Numbered from the stretch's first letter, positions 21,988 to 36,900 are shown. The stretch is 64,000 nt of DNA from Amblyomma americanum (GCF_052857255.1 NC_135505.1:140528343-140592342); one strand, 5' to 3'. Notes: a model not told the origin generated them from the sequence alone. Made by a program: numbers and translations.

Positions 21988-24900
21988 CTGAAAGGAAAGC
22001 AAGAGAAATTAAAAAAACAAAACATACACTTACTACTGAGATGACCCTGAAGAAGTTTCCTGCACAATTTCAGCTTGTCAATGACAATGAAACGATACTC
22101 CTCAACTTTCTTGTGCGAGACAATAGCACATGCTTTTAAGTGCATCAAAGGCAAAAAGAGACACAGGATGACTTATTACAATCCTGCATTAGTCATACTA
22201 AGTTACCAGTGCAAGTTTCTCGACTATCCCTCAAGTGTCAAACAAATCAACTGAACAGACATTGGTTTAAAACTAAACTGGCTTGATGCAGAGATGTGCA
22301 GAAGTGAAAGCCAAACAGTTCTACACAGTGCATACACTGCAGAAATGCCGATCATCATGAAGTTGTTGTCACATATATTTAAGCCTGGATATAATTAAAT
22401 TAAGAAAAGGCAGCTATTTCTCTTTACATGAGGACTTTTGTGACATGCAGTTTTTGCGTTATGACTAGAAAGGGCAATGCACAACAGAAACCAAAATAAG
22501 AAACCGCAGGTTAAATCACTTTACAAATGTTCACACAAAAACCCCATTACTCAAAGACACAAATGTGGAGAAATGTTTTGCGATCACACTGATAACACAA
22601 GTGCAGCAGCAGCAGCCCCCACCTCTTCTGTTGGGGCTCACATGAATTCATTAGGGAGATTTAGTTCCACGTACGTAGAGCTCTTACGGGTGACCAGTGC
22701 GCATGCGCAGAACGCAAAGGATATGCGCGAGTCTCACGTACGTACGTGAGATTCGGGTTTTTACATTGTGGTCTTTGCGTTACTTGCGTACGTAGCGTTG
22801 ACAAACATGGCGGCGCCCTGCCCGCCCGCTTCACAGCGATAACAGCTTCGTCGCTAATCCCTCGACAAGATATCATGTTCTAAACTGTTGTATTCGCCTT
22901 CGATTTGCCCATTCTTACCTTCACATAAAGTTTCAGGCGACAAGTAGCTTTTGTTTTTCAGATATAAGGGCGATTTCCCAGCTGTTAAGCCTAACGAAGC
23001 AGCGCTCCGACGCAGTTCGACTGGCTTGGCTTTGACTCGTCTTGTCTTAGAGTGGCTACAGCAGTGTCTTCATATGTCAGTAGATGGCGCTAGGAAGAAC
23101 GTGCGGCATCCGTCGCATACGTGCAACTAAAAGGGTTTGAAACGACATGCACGTATGCTATGTAGACTTCTCACGTTTGTGTACGTAAACTCTGTACATA
23201 TGTGAAACTAAAAAATACTATTATGCATGGGGTGGGGATAGCGCAAAAGTGGAACAAGTTGGTGGCGCCTGTTTCTTCCCTCATGTCACTTCCCTCGGCT
23301 CACCTGGCAGCTGTTGTTCTGTGCAATACTAAACCCTTCGCGTCACCGGCACTCTCCGCTGCCCTCAAACCCAGTGCGCATCAGCTGTCACTGCCAGGAT
23401 CACACAAGCAACCACCAAGTGGAGGCGATGGGTGTGCACTGCTGGCCCCGTACCTTCTCTTCTACGGTTCCTCTTATGGAAGTTCATGTTTTATCATACT
23501 GAAACTTTCTTGTGGTTCAGCCAAATATCAAGTAACGCATTGCTACCTAACAGAAGACAGTCGAAGCAGCGAGTTCGTTATAGCCAGGTCACCCACCGCA
23601 ACAGATTCATTACATGGTGTTCACAAATACATGCAGTTCAATGAGTGCAGTGTAAGGGAATTGAGAAACTTCGTAACGTCGAGCAGCTGGCTATGTGGCG
23701 GCTCGTTACATCCATGCTTAACTGTATCGTTTTTGCAGGGCTAAAAGCACCTGCCATTATAGAACAAGAGCGGCGTCAATAACCTTTTCATCAATAGTAG
23801 TGTGAACGTTGATTTTGTTTGCAGTGGTCCCAGACACAACGCCAGCATTGTGCAAGCCTAGGCAAGTCACGGGTTCTGTTGCACCTGGCAGAGGAAAAAG
23901 GAGCAAGAAGTCAGAAATAGGCATGCAAGTCAAGTTTGTTTATGCTATGTAAAAACACTTTTGCACCCTCTAAAGGTACAGAAAAAAATGTGAGCCATGC
24001 GGCTGAAAGCAGCATTTTGTGGTCAAAGCATCACGTCTACTCAGCATCACGTCTACCAACATTTTAAAAATTTGTTTTCATTTTCTGCAGCATAACTCCT
24101 CCTCTGTGTATGCTGTTGGCTAAACTCGTTTTGTATTCATGACAACTTCATGGTTGAAAAAAAAACACTGCACTTAAAAAAAAACTCTTTTGACTCAAGT
24201 AGAGCTGCTGGTAGTATATGTACACAAAGAAAGTCTTAATTTTGACAGATTGTTTACAATGGTATTTTACAAAACTTGGCATTGAAGGTCCTTAATTTCC
24301 CTACGGCTTTGTTCTGAATACTGCAGAGGACTTTTATTGAGAATATTTCGATCAATGCATGCATGCGCCTGTTTTATGTATCCTGACATTGGAAACTAAG
24401 ATCAGCAAGCGCCGAAGCGATTGCACGCCAGCAAAAGCGATGAACTAAAAACTAATACAGTCCCTGCTGCCAGACAGTATTTAGACAGTTTTAGTATAGT
24501 GTACTACTGTCCATTTAGTTTCCACCCATCCGAAGCTGTTACGACACACTGATGTATCTGCCTCGTTGACAACGGTTTTAGTGAAGCATGATTACTGCTT
24601 CAACCAATAAATGCAAAAAAACTGATGCGCCATCTATCAACAAAAGCTTAAAGCCCTTCATTTGTGATTTGAAGGTTTTCATCAGAGTATACTGGAGAGA
24701 GCATGCACTATATAATAAAATATTAAAAAACACTACTGAAACACAAAAAACAGAATGCACTGAACAATATATAGGTATACTACATACTATTTTACTGAGA
24801 GTTTTTGCCCAAACGCAAGATGTCGCTTAAGCTTGTTTAATGCATTTTTGATGCCAAATTAGAATTATAAATCCTCATTTATTCTATATTTCTTTGTATT

Positions 24901-27900
24901 TCCACCATAATCTGATGACACGTTTTGGTTAATTGTCATCCCCTCTAAGTAATATAGTAAGCAAACAGAGCTTTACCCTTGAGGTGGTAGTGAAGTTTCG
25001 TTTCCGCTGCATTCCAAACAGAGATGGAATGGTCCAGTGACGATGAGATGAAGTAGGTGTCGTTGAAGGCCTTTGTCTAGAATAATCATAAAACAAACAC
25101 AGGCACACAAGTTTGATCTCACACTGACTACTGTATTTGCTCGCACAATGAACCCGTTTGCATAATAATACACCCTTAACTCTGGCTGTCCAAGAGTAAA
25201 AATTTTTCATCTCTTGCATAACAGACACACCCCATCTGCTTGGCACGAAGTGTGATGATAAGACAACGGTAATGAATGCTAGCAAGCACCCTTTTATGAA
25301 CACATATGAGAACTGCACAATAAGAAATCCTCATCTGCCCAATGTCAAGACTACCCGTACATCACCCTATGGCATGCACAGCCAATAAGAATGTCCGGCA
25401 AGCAACCCGCGAACCAATAGAAACCACGCCAGGCCACAAAGGGTTTCACTGTTCAATATGCTGTATGGAGCAAAGTATAGCAACTTGTTGCAGTTGGGTA
25501 TCATGCTGAATGCAGTGAGCTGTGCTACAATGAACTGTGGCTGTGCTGTCTTGCACATCATTATGGGCTCCAGCAGAACTTTTAGCTAAGCTAGAGTAAA
25601 AGCTCGTTAATTGAAACTCGAAGGAAACTGGAAAATTGTTCGAATTAAGCAAAGTTCGAATTATCGAATGGGCCTTACCGCACAGCAGGATTTGAAGCAG
25701 TCACACCTAGACTCGTTTTCGCGAGCTAGGCGCTGCTACAGGTTTGTGGTGGGCGATTCTGGGAATTAAATTCATGCGGTCCTAATGCAAATGAAATAAA
25801 TTGATCGGCCAGTTATGCACCAAAAACGAGTACTGGAATGCATTTGTGTGAGCAGCGAGCTTTAGTGCTGAAATATAGGACACTATTTATGCTCCAGTAC
25901 ATCTTTATTTACAGGGAAGTGTTGTCAAAATTAAAAGTAATCAGTGATGTGCATTTGCTTGCGTTTCTTCTGCAGAGACTCCATCAGCATCATCTGCAGC
26001 TTGCCCAAGAGCTCCAGCGCAAGGTCAGAGTTATCATTTGAAGACAAGTAGTGTGCTGCAACATCGGGCGCCGATGCTACGTACTTCATATACACTTGGC
26101 GGTGGTATAGGCTCGTCGCTGCAGTCAAGACTCATCACTGTCGGCTGTGCTCACCACCCGTGATCCCTGTGGCGTCTGCTGACAGCATGCTGCTTCAATT
26201 ATATCAGCGTTACTCGAGGGCTCCAACTTTTCCACATTGCTGTCCACGCAACTCGTGGCAAAAAAAGCATGACTGCCGGCTCCCGAACCACCATACTGCG
26301 TTGTGTACATCACATGATCGCGACCCGGTGACCGCGGCACAACGAAAACCTGCAATGGCTAGCGCCGAAGCATTGGCGGTGCCGGCGAGTGCTCTGGCAG
26401 CAAAAACCTGCTTCGGCATGCACCGATGTGCGGGCTCCGCTAGCCTCGTGCGCTTGGCTTTTTTTTCTTTTCCACTGTTTTACATCCCTAGTAAACTTGC
26501 AGCGCATTGTACTCGCTATGGGTCAACTTCCATCTACGAGGAGCGGTGTCAGACAGGGGCTCCTAGTTCGAATTAACTGTAGAGGACGCCAACTTGTTCG
26601 AGTTATCGGGAGTTTTCCCCCATTGAAATACACAGGGCTACGCCGGGACCCGGGCGTAAGTTCAAATTAACCGTAAGTTCGAATTAACAGACTTCAAATT
26701 GACGAGCTGCATACTTCATACCTGTAAAATTTCGCCATCGTGGGCCACCCACGAGCCGAGCATGAAGCCCGTCCTGACATCAAGCACAGACATGACCCCC
26801 GAGCTGTGCCCCACCGCGAGCCAGTTGCCGCTGGGACCCACAGCCAAGGACCGGATCAGCCCGGCCGAGCCAATCGACACCCGCAGCTCGTGGGTGTAGC
26901 GCATGGTGCGGGCATCCAAGAAGCTGCAGTCAAGGAAACAAAACAAAACCAAAAACTTATACAATAACTCTCAAGGCAGACATGACTTCAGCAGCTGCAA
27001 TGATGCAACTTTGTCAGCAGAATTCTGTACACTAGTTGAAATGAATTGAATTTAAAGGTGCACTAAAGATGATTCTGAGCTGGTCTTTTTACCACGGGAA
27101 CTCGATCTACACGCTCCAAGCATTCTCAAAAGCCAGCTATGTTGTCTGCAACTGAAACTATTTATTTGCGAAAATCTAAAAAACAAAATAAAAGCAAAAG
27201 CGACAGGCTGAAAGGCACTGCACACGTCGGTTGACTCCTCCTACTTTCGGAGGTGAGTTAAAAAAAGGCGGAAGCCGGGATGCTTAATTCGATTTAATAA
27301 GGAAGTCGGCTGCAGAGGACAATAATTCGAAGTTTCTACCAATGGTCGGAACGTGTAGCTAGAGTTCCTGCGGTAAAAAGACGAGCTCAAAGTCCTCTTT
27401 AGTGCACCTTTAATTCAGTACAACTGACTGAACAGAATGATAATACTGAACACTTTCAATTAACCCTTTAACTGCTAAATTAATTTCCTAAAAACGCACC
27501 ACAATTGTCAAACTGTTTTAACGATTTCTGGTGAAAATGACTGCTGTCAGGCTTAAAACCCACGCTAAAGGCACAAAACGTGTTTCGTGGACGACTACCG
27601 CCCTCTAGTGTTGAAAACTGCAACCAACGCAGCTGCCGACCGTTACTTGCCTTTGGTGGCGGGAGCAACGCAACATCAGGCCGAGAGAGTGTGACTTGTC
27701 ACTGGCGATATTGGTACAATCTCCCATGATGAGTATAGTATAGGTTAAAGGGTTAAATAGGACTGAATGAAATATCAGCAGCGATTTATGTATTGAATAA
27801 AATGGTGGGAAACAGAAAAGCTCAGAGACAATAGCTCAATAGTAATGCAGGCAGGAAATTACAGCTGACAATCTACAGGTTCAACAACATGCTTTGACTT

Positions 27901-30900
27901 GCCCCTAACATTGCAGTTTTATTAACTATGCATAACTCACTGCAGTTATATATATAGATAATACATACAATTTAGTACACTGTGAGGTAAGCTGCAACGG
28001 AAGGGGGCAATGCCCTGATACAAATCTAAACTTGACGTTCAGAGGTTGCATTTGCGTCCATTCCAATACATTAACTGCCAGTTGGAATCAGGCTACAGAC
28101 AGCTGGAATGACAACATTATAGCAGCTGCTGCAAAGGCCAGTATGACTGTACCCTCACCGAACAGTTGAGTTTGACGTGGCGGCCAGGAATGTGGTGCTT
28201 GGAGATGGCATTGCGAGCAACACTGTGACTGGCTGGGTTTTGCTCGAGTCAAACTGCTTCAGGCATGACCCCATGAAGGGATCCCAGATCTGCAATATGG
28301 TAAGCATCTTGTGGCATCCCTCTGAAACATTACATTATGCTCATGATCTTACGCAGACTACAGTGCAAGACAATGCAGAGGTGCAAAACAGAACAGTAGA
28401 AAGGACACCAAAGCGTGTGCGGTACTTGCTGCTCCAAATTTATCAAAACTACATGGGTGATAGCTAGTACAAATACAAAACACAAAAAGAATTTCACAGC
28501 CAAAATTTTATTGTAGACTAAGAAAATGCAACTCTCCAATGTTTGCGCAGTTTAGAGGTTAGGAGCACTTTTTTCAAACTTGGCATGTCCAGTAAAGGAT
28601 GGCTCACATGACAGATTGTTCTTTTTTTAAACCTGAGTGCCGTGCGATAGAACACCCAACTTTTTGCACTGAATAGAGAACCTGGGAAAGTTTGTAGGTG
28701 TTCATAATTAATAAACACAAACAAGATGATCATGGAAAAAAGAAGTGCTTGTGCTGTCTTGTTTTGTTCGCCGTTGTATTGTTTGTGCTCTTTAACTATG
28801 ACCACTGAACAGTGCTGCAGGCAGTTCCACTATAACGAACCTATTAGATGTCATATTTGCTACTGCTGCATACATAGAAACCACCATGTTGATCTGCCTT
28901 AACTTGAGCTACTGGCATATCCTGTGGTGCAGATGTGAACTTACCGTCTTGCCCGTAGCTAGCTCTCTTGAGACTATCGTTAACTCAACACATGGCTGAC
29001 GGCTTCATTTCCAGCTACATTTCAGTCAATGAAAAAAAAGAGGAAAACTAACCAAAAATTACGAATCTGTATGTTATATCTGAACGTCTGTTATAACCGG
29101 ACCCGTTGCAACGAGATTATAATGTATCATGCCCAGCCCTGGTCACTGCAATGCACACAAGTATTTTTGTATTTTGCCTCAATTGTAATATGGCCGCCAT
29201 GGATGAAATCAAACCAGCGACCTTGAGATCAGAAGCCGAACGCCGAAACTACTGAGACACCACGGCGAATACCAGATTATAACGAATTTGGAGCCCCTCA
29301 CTATATAGTGTCTCATAACCTATGGTCTAGCTTCAGCATATAATATCAAATTAGCCATTAACTAAACTATTAACCCAAGATCTCTTGTCCAAACTGGGCA
29401 CTGTGCAGTGACAATAAAAGTACGATTGCACAAAAACAAAACGGCAGAAGCACAATTAACTTGAAAGCACCATCAGCGTCAAATAAAATGTAAACAAGAC
29501 AATAAAATGCAAACAATGAAATAAGATCATAACCAAGAAAGGCTAAATACAAGCACACTTGATTTTCACTTCAAAGGCACAAAATGCACTCTTTGGAGTG
29601 GTAATGAACTACACCTGTGTTCCTGCCTGTACTTACTCAACAGAAATTAATAATTGTGCCTTTTTTTTCTGTTTGCATTTAGTCTGTATTTAGACAGAAC
29701 ACGCAGCTCTGTTCAGGAGACATCATCCCAAACTGGCGAAAAGAAATTTGAGTTTCACAGTAACAATAAAGAGCATTTTTTTTTTTTTTTACAAATGAGT
29801 GAGAACAAGAAGGCAAGGAGAGGAACACCCACGTGTACGCCATGGTCGCTGGAGCCCACCAGTCGCAGGGAAGGCAGGAAGGCGACCGAGGCGACCGACT
29901 TGCGGTGGTGCGGGTAGGTCCACTGTGGCGCCACGACCGTCGAGCCGTCCCCACAGCTGCGCAGGGACCACAGCTTCACCGTGCGGTCCTTGCTGCCCGA
30001 GAGGAACGAGTTCTCGTTCTCGAGCGCCTCCAGGGAGCGCACACTGCTCGCGTGGCCGGCAAACGTCTGCAGCCGGATCTGCTTGAAGTCAAAGTGGCCG
30101 TCCTTGACCACACCACAGCCAATCTCGTGCTCCCAGTAGGCCAGCCAGCTGCCCTTGAGGTGCCGCTGGCCATTGGTCATCTTCCTGCAGGAGAGGGCGA
30201 GCCGCAGGAAGAACAAAAGTGAGGCTGCGGAGAGTCCAACTAACAATGTACAACAGAACCTTAATTAAATCAAACGTGCTCAATTTGAACTTCTGGTGCA
30301 AACTTCCCATTCATTCAAACACCGTTTAATCAACTCCCCTGTTTAATCAAACCTCCTGTTTGTTAAAGCTTCGTGTTTATTAAAACTGCTTTATTAAACT
30401 TGTGCTTTATTAAACTTCCGCTTTACTAAACTTCAGCTTAATTAAACTTTCGGTTTATTAAACTTTCGGTTTATTAAACTTTCGGTTTATTAAACTTTCG
30501 GTTTATTAAACTTCCGGTTTATAAAAACTTCCGGTTTATAAAAACTTCCGGTTTATAAAAACTTCCGGTTTATAAAAACTTCCTGTTTATAAAAACTTTT
30601 GGTCTATTCAAACCAAAGGAACTGTCGACAGTGCCATCCAACTCACCTCATAAGAAGGTTGATGTCGTACTTCGGTGCTGCATCTGGCAGCTCACCGGCG
30701 GGGACCAGGTGACTCTCTTCGCCGAGCTGCACATCAATCCTGTTCCCAACCATGGCCACATTCTTGCCAAACTCGCCACTCACGATGGCTTCATCCTGGC
30801 CTGCAAAAATTTATATTTCTTTATTTATGAAATACTCCAGACACAGAACATGCCCAACCGGAAGAGGGCTGATACAGCAAAACATCGGCATATGTTCACA

Positions 30901-33900
30901 GGAAAAAAAGGAAACCGATTCAGCGCTACAGTAATACGAAGCACGTCAATTCATTACCAGTACACCAATCAGTGCATCAATACATTTGTGATGCTGTGCA
31001 TTAAAAACGAAACAAATAAATAAAATGTGGTAATTCCCATTGCAATCAAGCTTCAGTTAAGCAGTGCAAAGGAAACATCAATACCAGCATTCTCAGCTGC
31101 TACATGTACTATTGGGGACAAAAGTGGTATACTCCACGCAGCAGGAGCCGGAGCAACGGAAAAAATGCATCGTAACGCCATCTACAGGCGGCATCTGGGA
31201 TCGAGACAGCCAATGGGAGCCCTTTATTATCTGCAGGCTTGTCACTTCACTCGTTTCAATGTTTCGTGCATGAGCTCGCCAAAATTCCGAGCGGCGCCGT
31301 GCGCGCCGGCTCTCAAGCCATATCTCGAACATGCGTGGAAAAAAAGAAGACACAACATGAAAAGACAGCCACCAGATTGCTACTGCTGTGGCGCTGCTCG
31401 GCATTTTAGTGAGCTGAGGCACGAAACACTGAAACGAATCAAGAGACATGCCTGCAGTTAATAAAAGGCTCCCATTGGCTGTCTCGATCCCAGATGCCGC
31501 CTGTAGATGGCATTACGATGCATTTTTTCCGTTGCTCCGGCTCCCGCTGCATGGAGTATACCAATTTTGTCCCCGACAGTACTTGTAGTTGTATACACAA
31601 GGTCCTGCATCGCATGGTTTTCCTTTTTTCTTTTCTTCTTAGCAAAATGACTGCACTCAGGTGGGTGTTGATGAATTAACACTGCCTTATTTCAGTTCAA
31701 GTTAAATGGGACCCCATGTGCATGCCATGCTTGGTACTTCCAGAAACCCCACTGCTGGCAAATTACCTGCCGAAGGCATTCGGTAGTGTCCTTTCCTGAA
31801 CTGCCGTGAGCCACTGGACGCGTCGCTCCCCGGTTCACCCATGGCAAGCGCAGAGTCATGGACAGCACACAGTTCGAGTATGAGCTCGTGATTTTGCAGT
31901 GTCTGCTCCATGTAGATACTGAAAAAAAAAAAAAATGCACGTAAGCTTCCTTCATTCAGCTACTTAAAAAAGAAAACAGTGACTGCGCACTTCTCTCACA
32001 AAGCTCAAACCTTCAGCTCCAGACTCTGTGCTTGAAAAATGCAGCAAAGCTGTAGTGACCACAATGGTTTCAGTGAAGACAGGTTAAAGAAAAACGTTTC
32101 CCAGCGGGGGTCATCATGCACGCAGTACGTAAGGCGCCAGCATGCAAGGCAGGGTTTTCTGCGACAAAAACGTTCAGCTAGCTGATGCATGTTTGTCAAA
32201 GTTATGCGTGCATTACCTGCCGACAGCTATAGCCAGCAGGCAGACTATAGTTGGGCGGAAAATACCCAAATTCGTTTTCGTTAAAACCCACAGGGAACAA
32301 TCTACAAACGTAGAAATCGCAACAACTACCGCATAGGCAATCACAAAGGACGTTTGCGACCATGCTTACTGTGTAAATAGTCAACAAACATGCGATAACT
32401 AACAGCACAACACACCTTTGGTAAGCAAAGTGACGCAGTTTTTCACTCAGATGTGGTATCCAGTGAAATACATTAGAGCATGACTGCTGCTCGCGTGCTT
32501 TTTAGGATCCCTTCAAGTTTACGGGTACACTTCACGACAGCACACAACAAATGTCACATGCCTGTATTACTTTCGATGAACATGTGCATGAGCATGATTA
32601 GCAGTGTTTGTTCTGAAGTCTGCCAGCTGCTTCGATAACATCATATAGTTTCTTTTGCACCCAAGAAGCTTATTTCTACTAGTATATGCTTGCGTTGAAA
32701 CAAGATGCCGACACACACGATGCAGCAGAGGGCATTTGCTTTTCTGTGGGCTTGTATTTAAATTCTATCGGGTTTAACATCCAAAAGTGACCCAGGCTAT
32801 GAGAGACACCATAGTGGAAAGCTCCAGTTAATTTCGGCCACCTGGGGCTCTGCAACCTGCACTGACATCGCACAGCACACAGGCATCCAGCATTTCGCCT
32901 CCACTGAAATGAGACTGCCATGGCCAGGATTGAACCGGCACCTTTCGGGTCAGCAGCCAAGCACTGTAACCACTGAGCCACCGCAGCGGTGCGCCTTTCA
33001 GTAGGGGGTGGGCGTAGTGGAGCATTTGAGGCAGCCTGAACTTGCACCTTGCTGTTGTAGCAGCAAACTCGACTCGTCACAAGACCGGCAGACTAGTTTC
33101 GGTTTCTGGCCGCGTTCCTGGACTTTGGAAGTGGCGCTGATTGGTTGGAGGGCTCCACTGCAAATCAGTCGCAGAAACGACGTAACTGCGCTCATTTTTT
33201 GCAGGCGCTTTGAATGTGAAAAGGTATTAGGGCTTTTAATCGCAAGTTTCTCAGCAACGCAGCTACCTTTCCATGCAGAAAAAAAACTTCGGTAGTGTTC
33301 CCGAGGAATAACCTATCTGTCTTGCTTGGTTCGATATTTCCCTTTAGCCCCGGCAACAGCTGATGCATTAAATAAGAAATCCAAAAGTGTGTTTACAAAC
33401 ATTAACTTCTTACCCTCCAGCCAGCTTACACAGTGGGATGTAGGTCATAAAAGCCAGCTCAGCGGTGAACACTTCCTTGACCTCTTGGAGGGCACGCTCG
33501 GGTATGTTGCGATCGTCCCCTGCAAACCGGTCTACATCATCATCACAATCATTATCATTCTAACTACGTCCACCGCAGAACAAGTGTCTCTCACTGACCT
33601 CCACGAAACTGTCCTTTGCCAGCTGTGGCCATCCTATCCTTCAGACTTCTCTCACCTGCCCACCTGATTCTCAGGTGCAGATCTCGGAAGTTTTTTGGGG
33701 TACTTGCCTGATTCAATCAGAAAAAGTCGGATATTCACATTGTCTACAGCGATGGTCAATAAAACAAGCCACTTTCCCAGTAATGGGACTAGGGATGCCA
33801 TCTTGCAACCCCCCAACCTTTCCGCCGAATTTCTAAGTAAAGTTGCTATAAATAAAATGAGATGGCACCACCGGTGCTATCACTATGACAGCAGCTTGTC

Positions 33901-36900
33901 TTGCTTCGCTGTCACCGCAGACGATGCAAATATCTGACTTCTTATCGAATCAGGCAAGTACCCCAAACAAAAATGGTACACAGCAATACTGCTGACAAAA
34001 TGCCATTTTTTTTTGCGGAATTCGAGTTAAAAAATTTCACTGGTTTAGCTGAAAGAAGCCTTCTATGCCACGCAAAACTGCGGAACACACTTTATGCCTT
34101 TAGAAAGTACCAAAGAAACTGTCAGGCATTTCAGTTTTTCTTCTGCATATCCTCGTTCAACATGCACTACGTTACACACGTTTTTACAGACTGGTGATAA
34201 TCACAGACGGTGGCGAGAGTTTCAAGAGAGAGAGGCACACGTTGAGGCACCTTCTTTCTCCTCATAGGGGGGAGTGGGAGGGTAGGGCGGTGAACCCCGG
34301 TACTGGAGCACACTGGACAACTTGACCGGCGTGCCGATCCTCAATTCCTGGCTGTCAGCCTCCCGTTTGATGGGGAGATAATCCTCTACCGATCGGCACA
34401 GCTCTTCTGCGGAAGGGTGGGAGGAGGAGGACACAGGTCACCGAACCAATCACTGTTTAGCAGCTGACCTTACAGAAACTCATTAAGCTTAAGTTTCAGC
34501 AGCAAAGAAAAAATGCGTGTTTCATGAATGATTTCCCCCCATCTAGGCATTACATGCCTATCACACATTTCCTGGCAGGAAGTATCTGAATTACAAGCAA
34601 GCGATTCTATAGCTGAACTTTAAACCACAGTTTTGGTCATTAATATTGATGTAGGTAAAAACCTGAAAGGCTTTCTCTTATATCTATAAATATTCAGACC
34701 TCAAAACAGTAGGAAAGCATCAGAGTTCAAGGACTTCGAAAGACTACAACCATTCTCCCGTTTGATGGGGAGATAATCCTCTACCGATCGGCACAGCTCT
34801 TCTGCGGAAGGGTGGGAGGAGGAGGACACAGGTCACCGAACCAATCACTGTTTAGCAGCTGACCTGACAGAAACTCATTAAGCTCAAGTTTCAGCAGCAA
34901 AGAACAAATTTGTGTTTCATGAACGATTTCCCCCCATCTAGTCATTACATGCCTATCACACATTTCCTGGCAAGAAGTATCTGAATTACAAGCAAGCGAT
35001 TCTGTAGCTGAACTTTAAACCACTGTTTTGGTCACTAATATTGATGTAGGTAAAAACCTGAAAGGCTTTCTCAAATATTTCGTCTATAAACATTCAGACC
35101 TCAAAAGAGTAGGAAAACATCAAAGAGTTCAAGGACTTCGAAAGACTGCAACCATTCTTCGAGCAACCAGTAATATCAAGGACCCTCCAAAGATTTGAAG
35201 AGATTTGAAAAATCATTTTTACTTCGATAAAGCATCATAATGAAGCTGCCTGCAAAGCTCACCCAAATGCAGCACCAATGACTGCAATCTTCAAAGACCT
35301 TGAAAGACTTAAGAACACATTAAAAACTTTGAAATTATTTCCTCAACTTGAAGGCGTCTTCATACTTAAACAAAAAGACTTCAAAGGAAACACCAAAGAA
35401 CTTCTGGAAGCCCAAAAACGCAGACTGATTGGCATGTTGGTACAACATAATAAGGCTAAAACAGCGCACCTGCACAAGGACAAGGGAAGAAGACATGAGA
35501 CAAAGCGCTGCCTTCCGGGCACTCACTGTTTTTTCTTTCAAAGTGGGTACAAGCTACGGCCCAGCCTAGTGCTTGGCATCCTAGGGTCGCATGACTTGGA
35601 AAAGAGGCCTGCGCCTTCAAATCCCGTAGTGGGCTTGAGCAGGCACTTAGAAAAAAAAAAAGAAAGACCACAATGGGCTTCACCACACAAAAGGATTTCG
35701 GTCCCTTGGGAATAGATTTTCCGCCGAGGGAGCGTGAGGTGACCAAAGGCCCTTTCCCAAGCATTTTACTCAAGAAGAGCCAAGCACCAGGACGGGGGGA
35801 AACCTTGTGCCTAAACTCAGCACCCCCTGCACTAAAAGCGGATGCTCTACAGCAAGGGCACGGCATCGGTCTATAACGCAGCAATGCCTGATGCTTTTTA
35901 TTCAATTATAAGGACACCAGATGTGTGGATCATACAATGTGATGCAGCATTTCTGCAACACAGCGCAATTTTTTAAATTTGTTTATTCAAATGTCATTTT
36001 AATATTAACCTTTTAACTGAGTCTTTCCAATTTTACGCTCCTCCTAGGAGTGCTATTATAGCGAGCCTTTTCTTTTCTCCTCCAACTCCTCTGTTCACTC
36101 CGCCGCGAGGGCTAGTTCCATGCATTCCCAGTAGGGGCGCTACTGCTGGGTGCCTCCTCTCCATTTCCCTCTCCCACTTCTTCCCTTGCTCTAGTTCCTC
36201 TCGCTACCACTAGGGGTGCTATTGCAACGCGCCTCCTCCTCCTTTTCTCTCGCACTCCTTCGTTCGCACCGACAGCAGCGGCTCCACTCGACTCGCGCGC
36301 TAGTTCACTGCGCTCTCGCTAGGGGTGCTACTGCTGCGCAGCGCCACAGAGGTCCGAGCAGCCAGGGCACGAGCAATTTTCAAAAGTAGAAGAGGCAACC
36401 AGAGGATTGGTGATGGGCAAGGAAGGAGTTTAGAAAGGGGAAAAAAATTGGCATTTAATCCAATGAAATTTGGTGCCCTATGAATTAATAGCTAGGCGAC
36501 GATTATCGCCACACCTATCCTTAAACCTATTACCAAGCACTAGTTCTTCTCTTATTTATCCTCTTCTCCTTTCCTTCCCCCCCCCCCCTCCTCCCGCCAT
36601 AGCAGAGCCTCCTCCTTGCCCTTTCTCCTCTCCCTCTCACATTCCTTTCCTCTAGTTTTGAAGAAACAAGGGCCATACCGCTAATGCAGTAAAAAGTTAT
36701 TAGGAATGGACAGGCCCAGCACCCAGCTCCAGAGTGGAGACCTGAGCCATGTCACAAAGCAAGGGATGAAGGAAGGGTCGAAAAGGTGGGACGGATAATA
36801 ATATTTGTTGTAGTGAAGGGTTCCAGCTTAATTCGAGCACCTCGGGTTCTTAAGCGTGCACTGACAGCATTCAGGCAGGCATTCAGTCCCACGACCTCGT

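Noticed and set aside
29799..30222. Arginine/proline-rich open frames on the + strand
   Set aside because: Antisense shadows of the GC-rich WDR81 exon at 29833-30184.
30340..30612. CRISPR-like array
   Set aside because: The units are contiguous with no unique spacers; it is a minisatellite in a eukaryotic intron.
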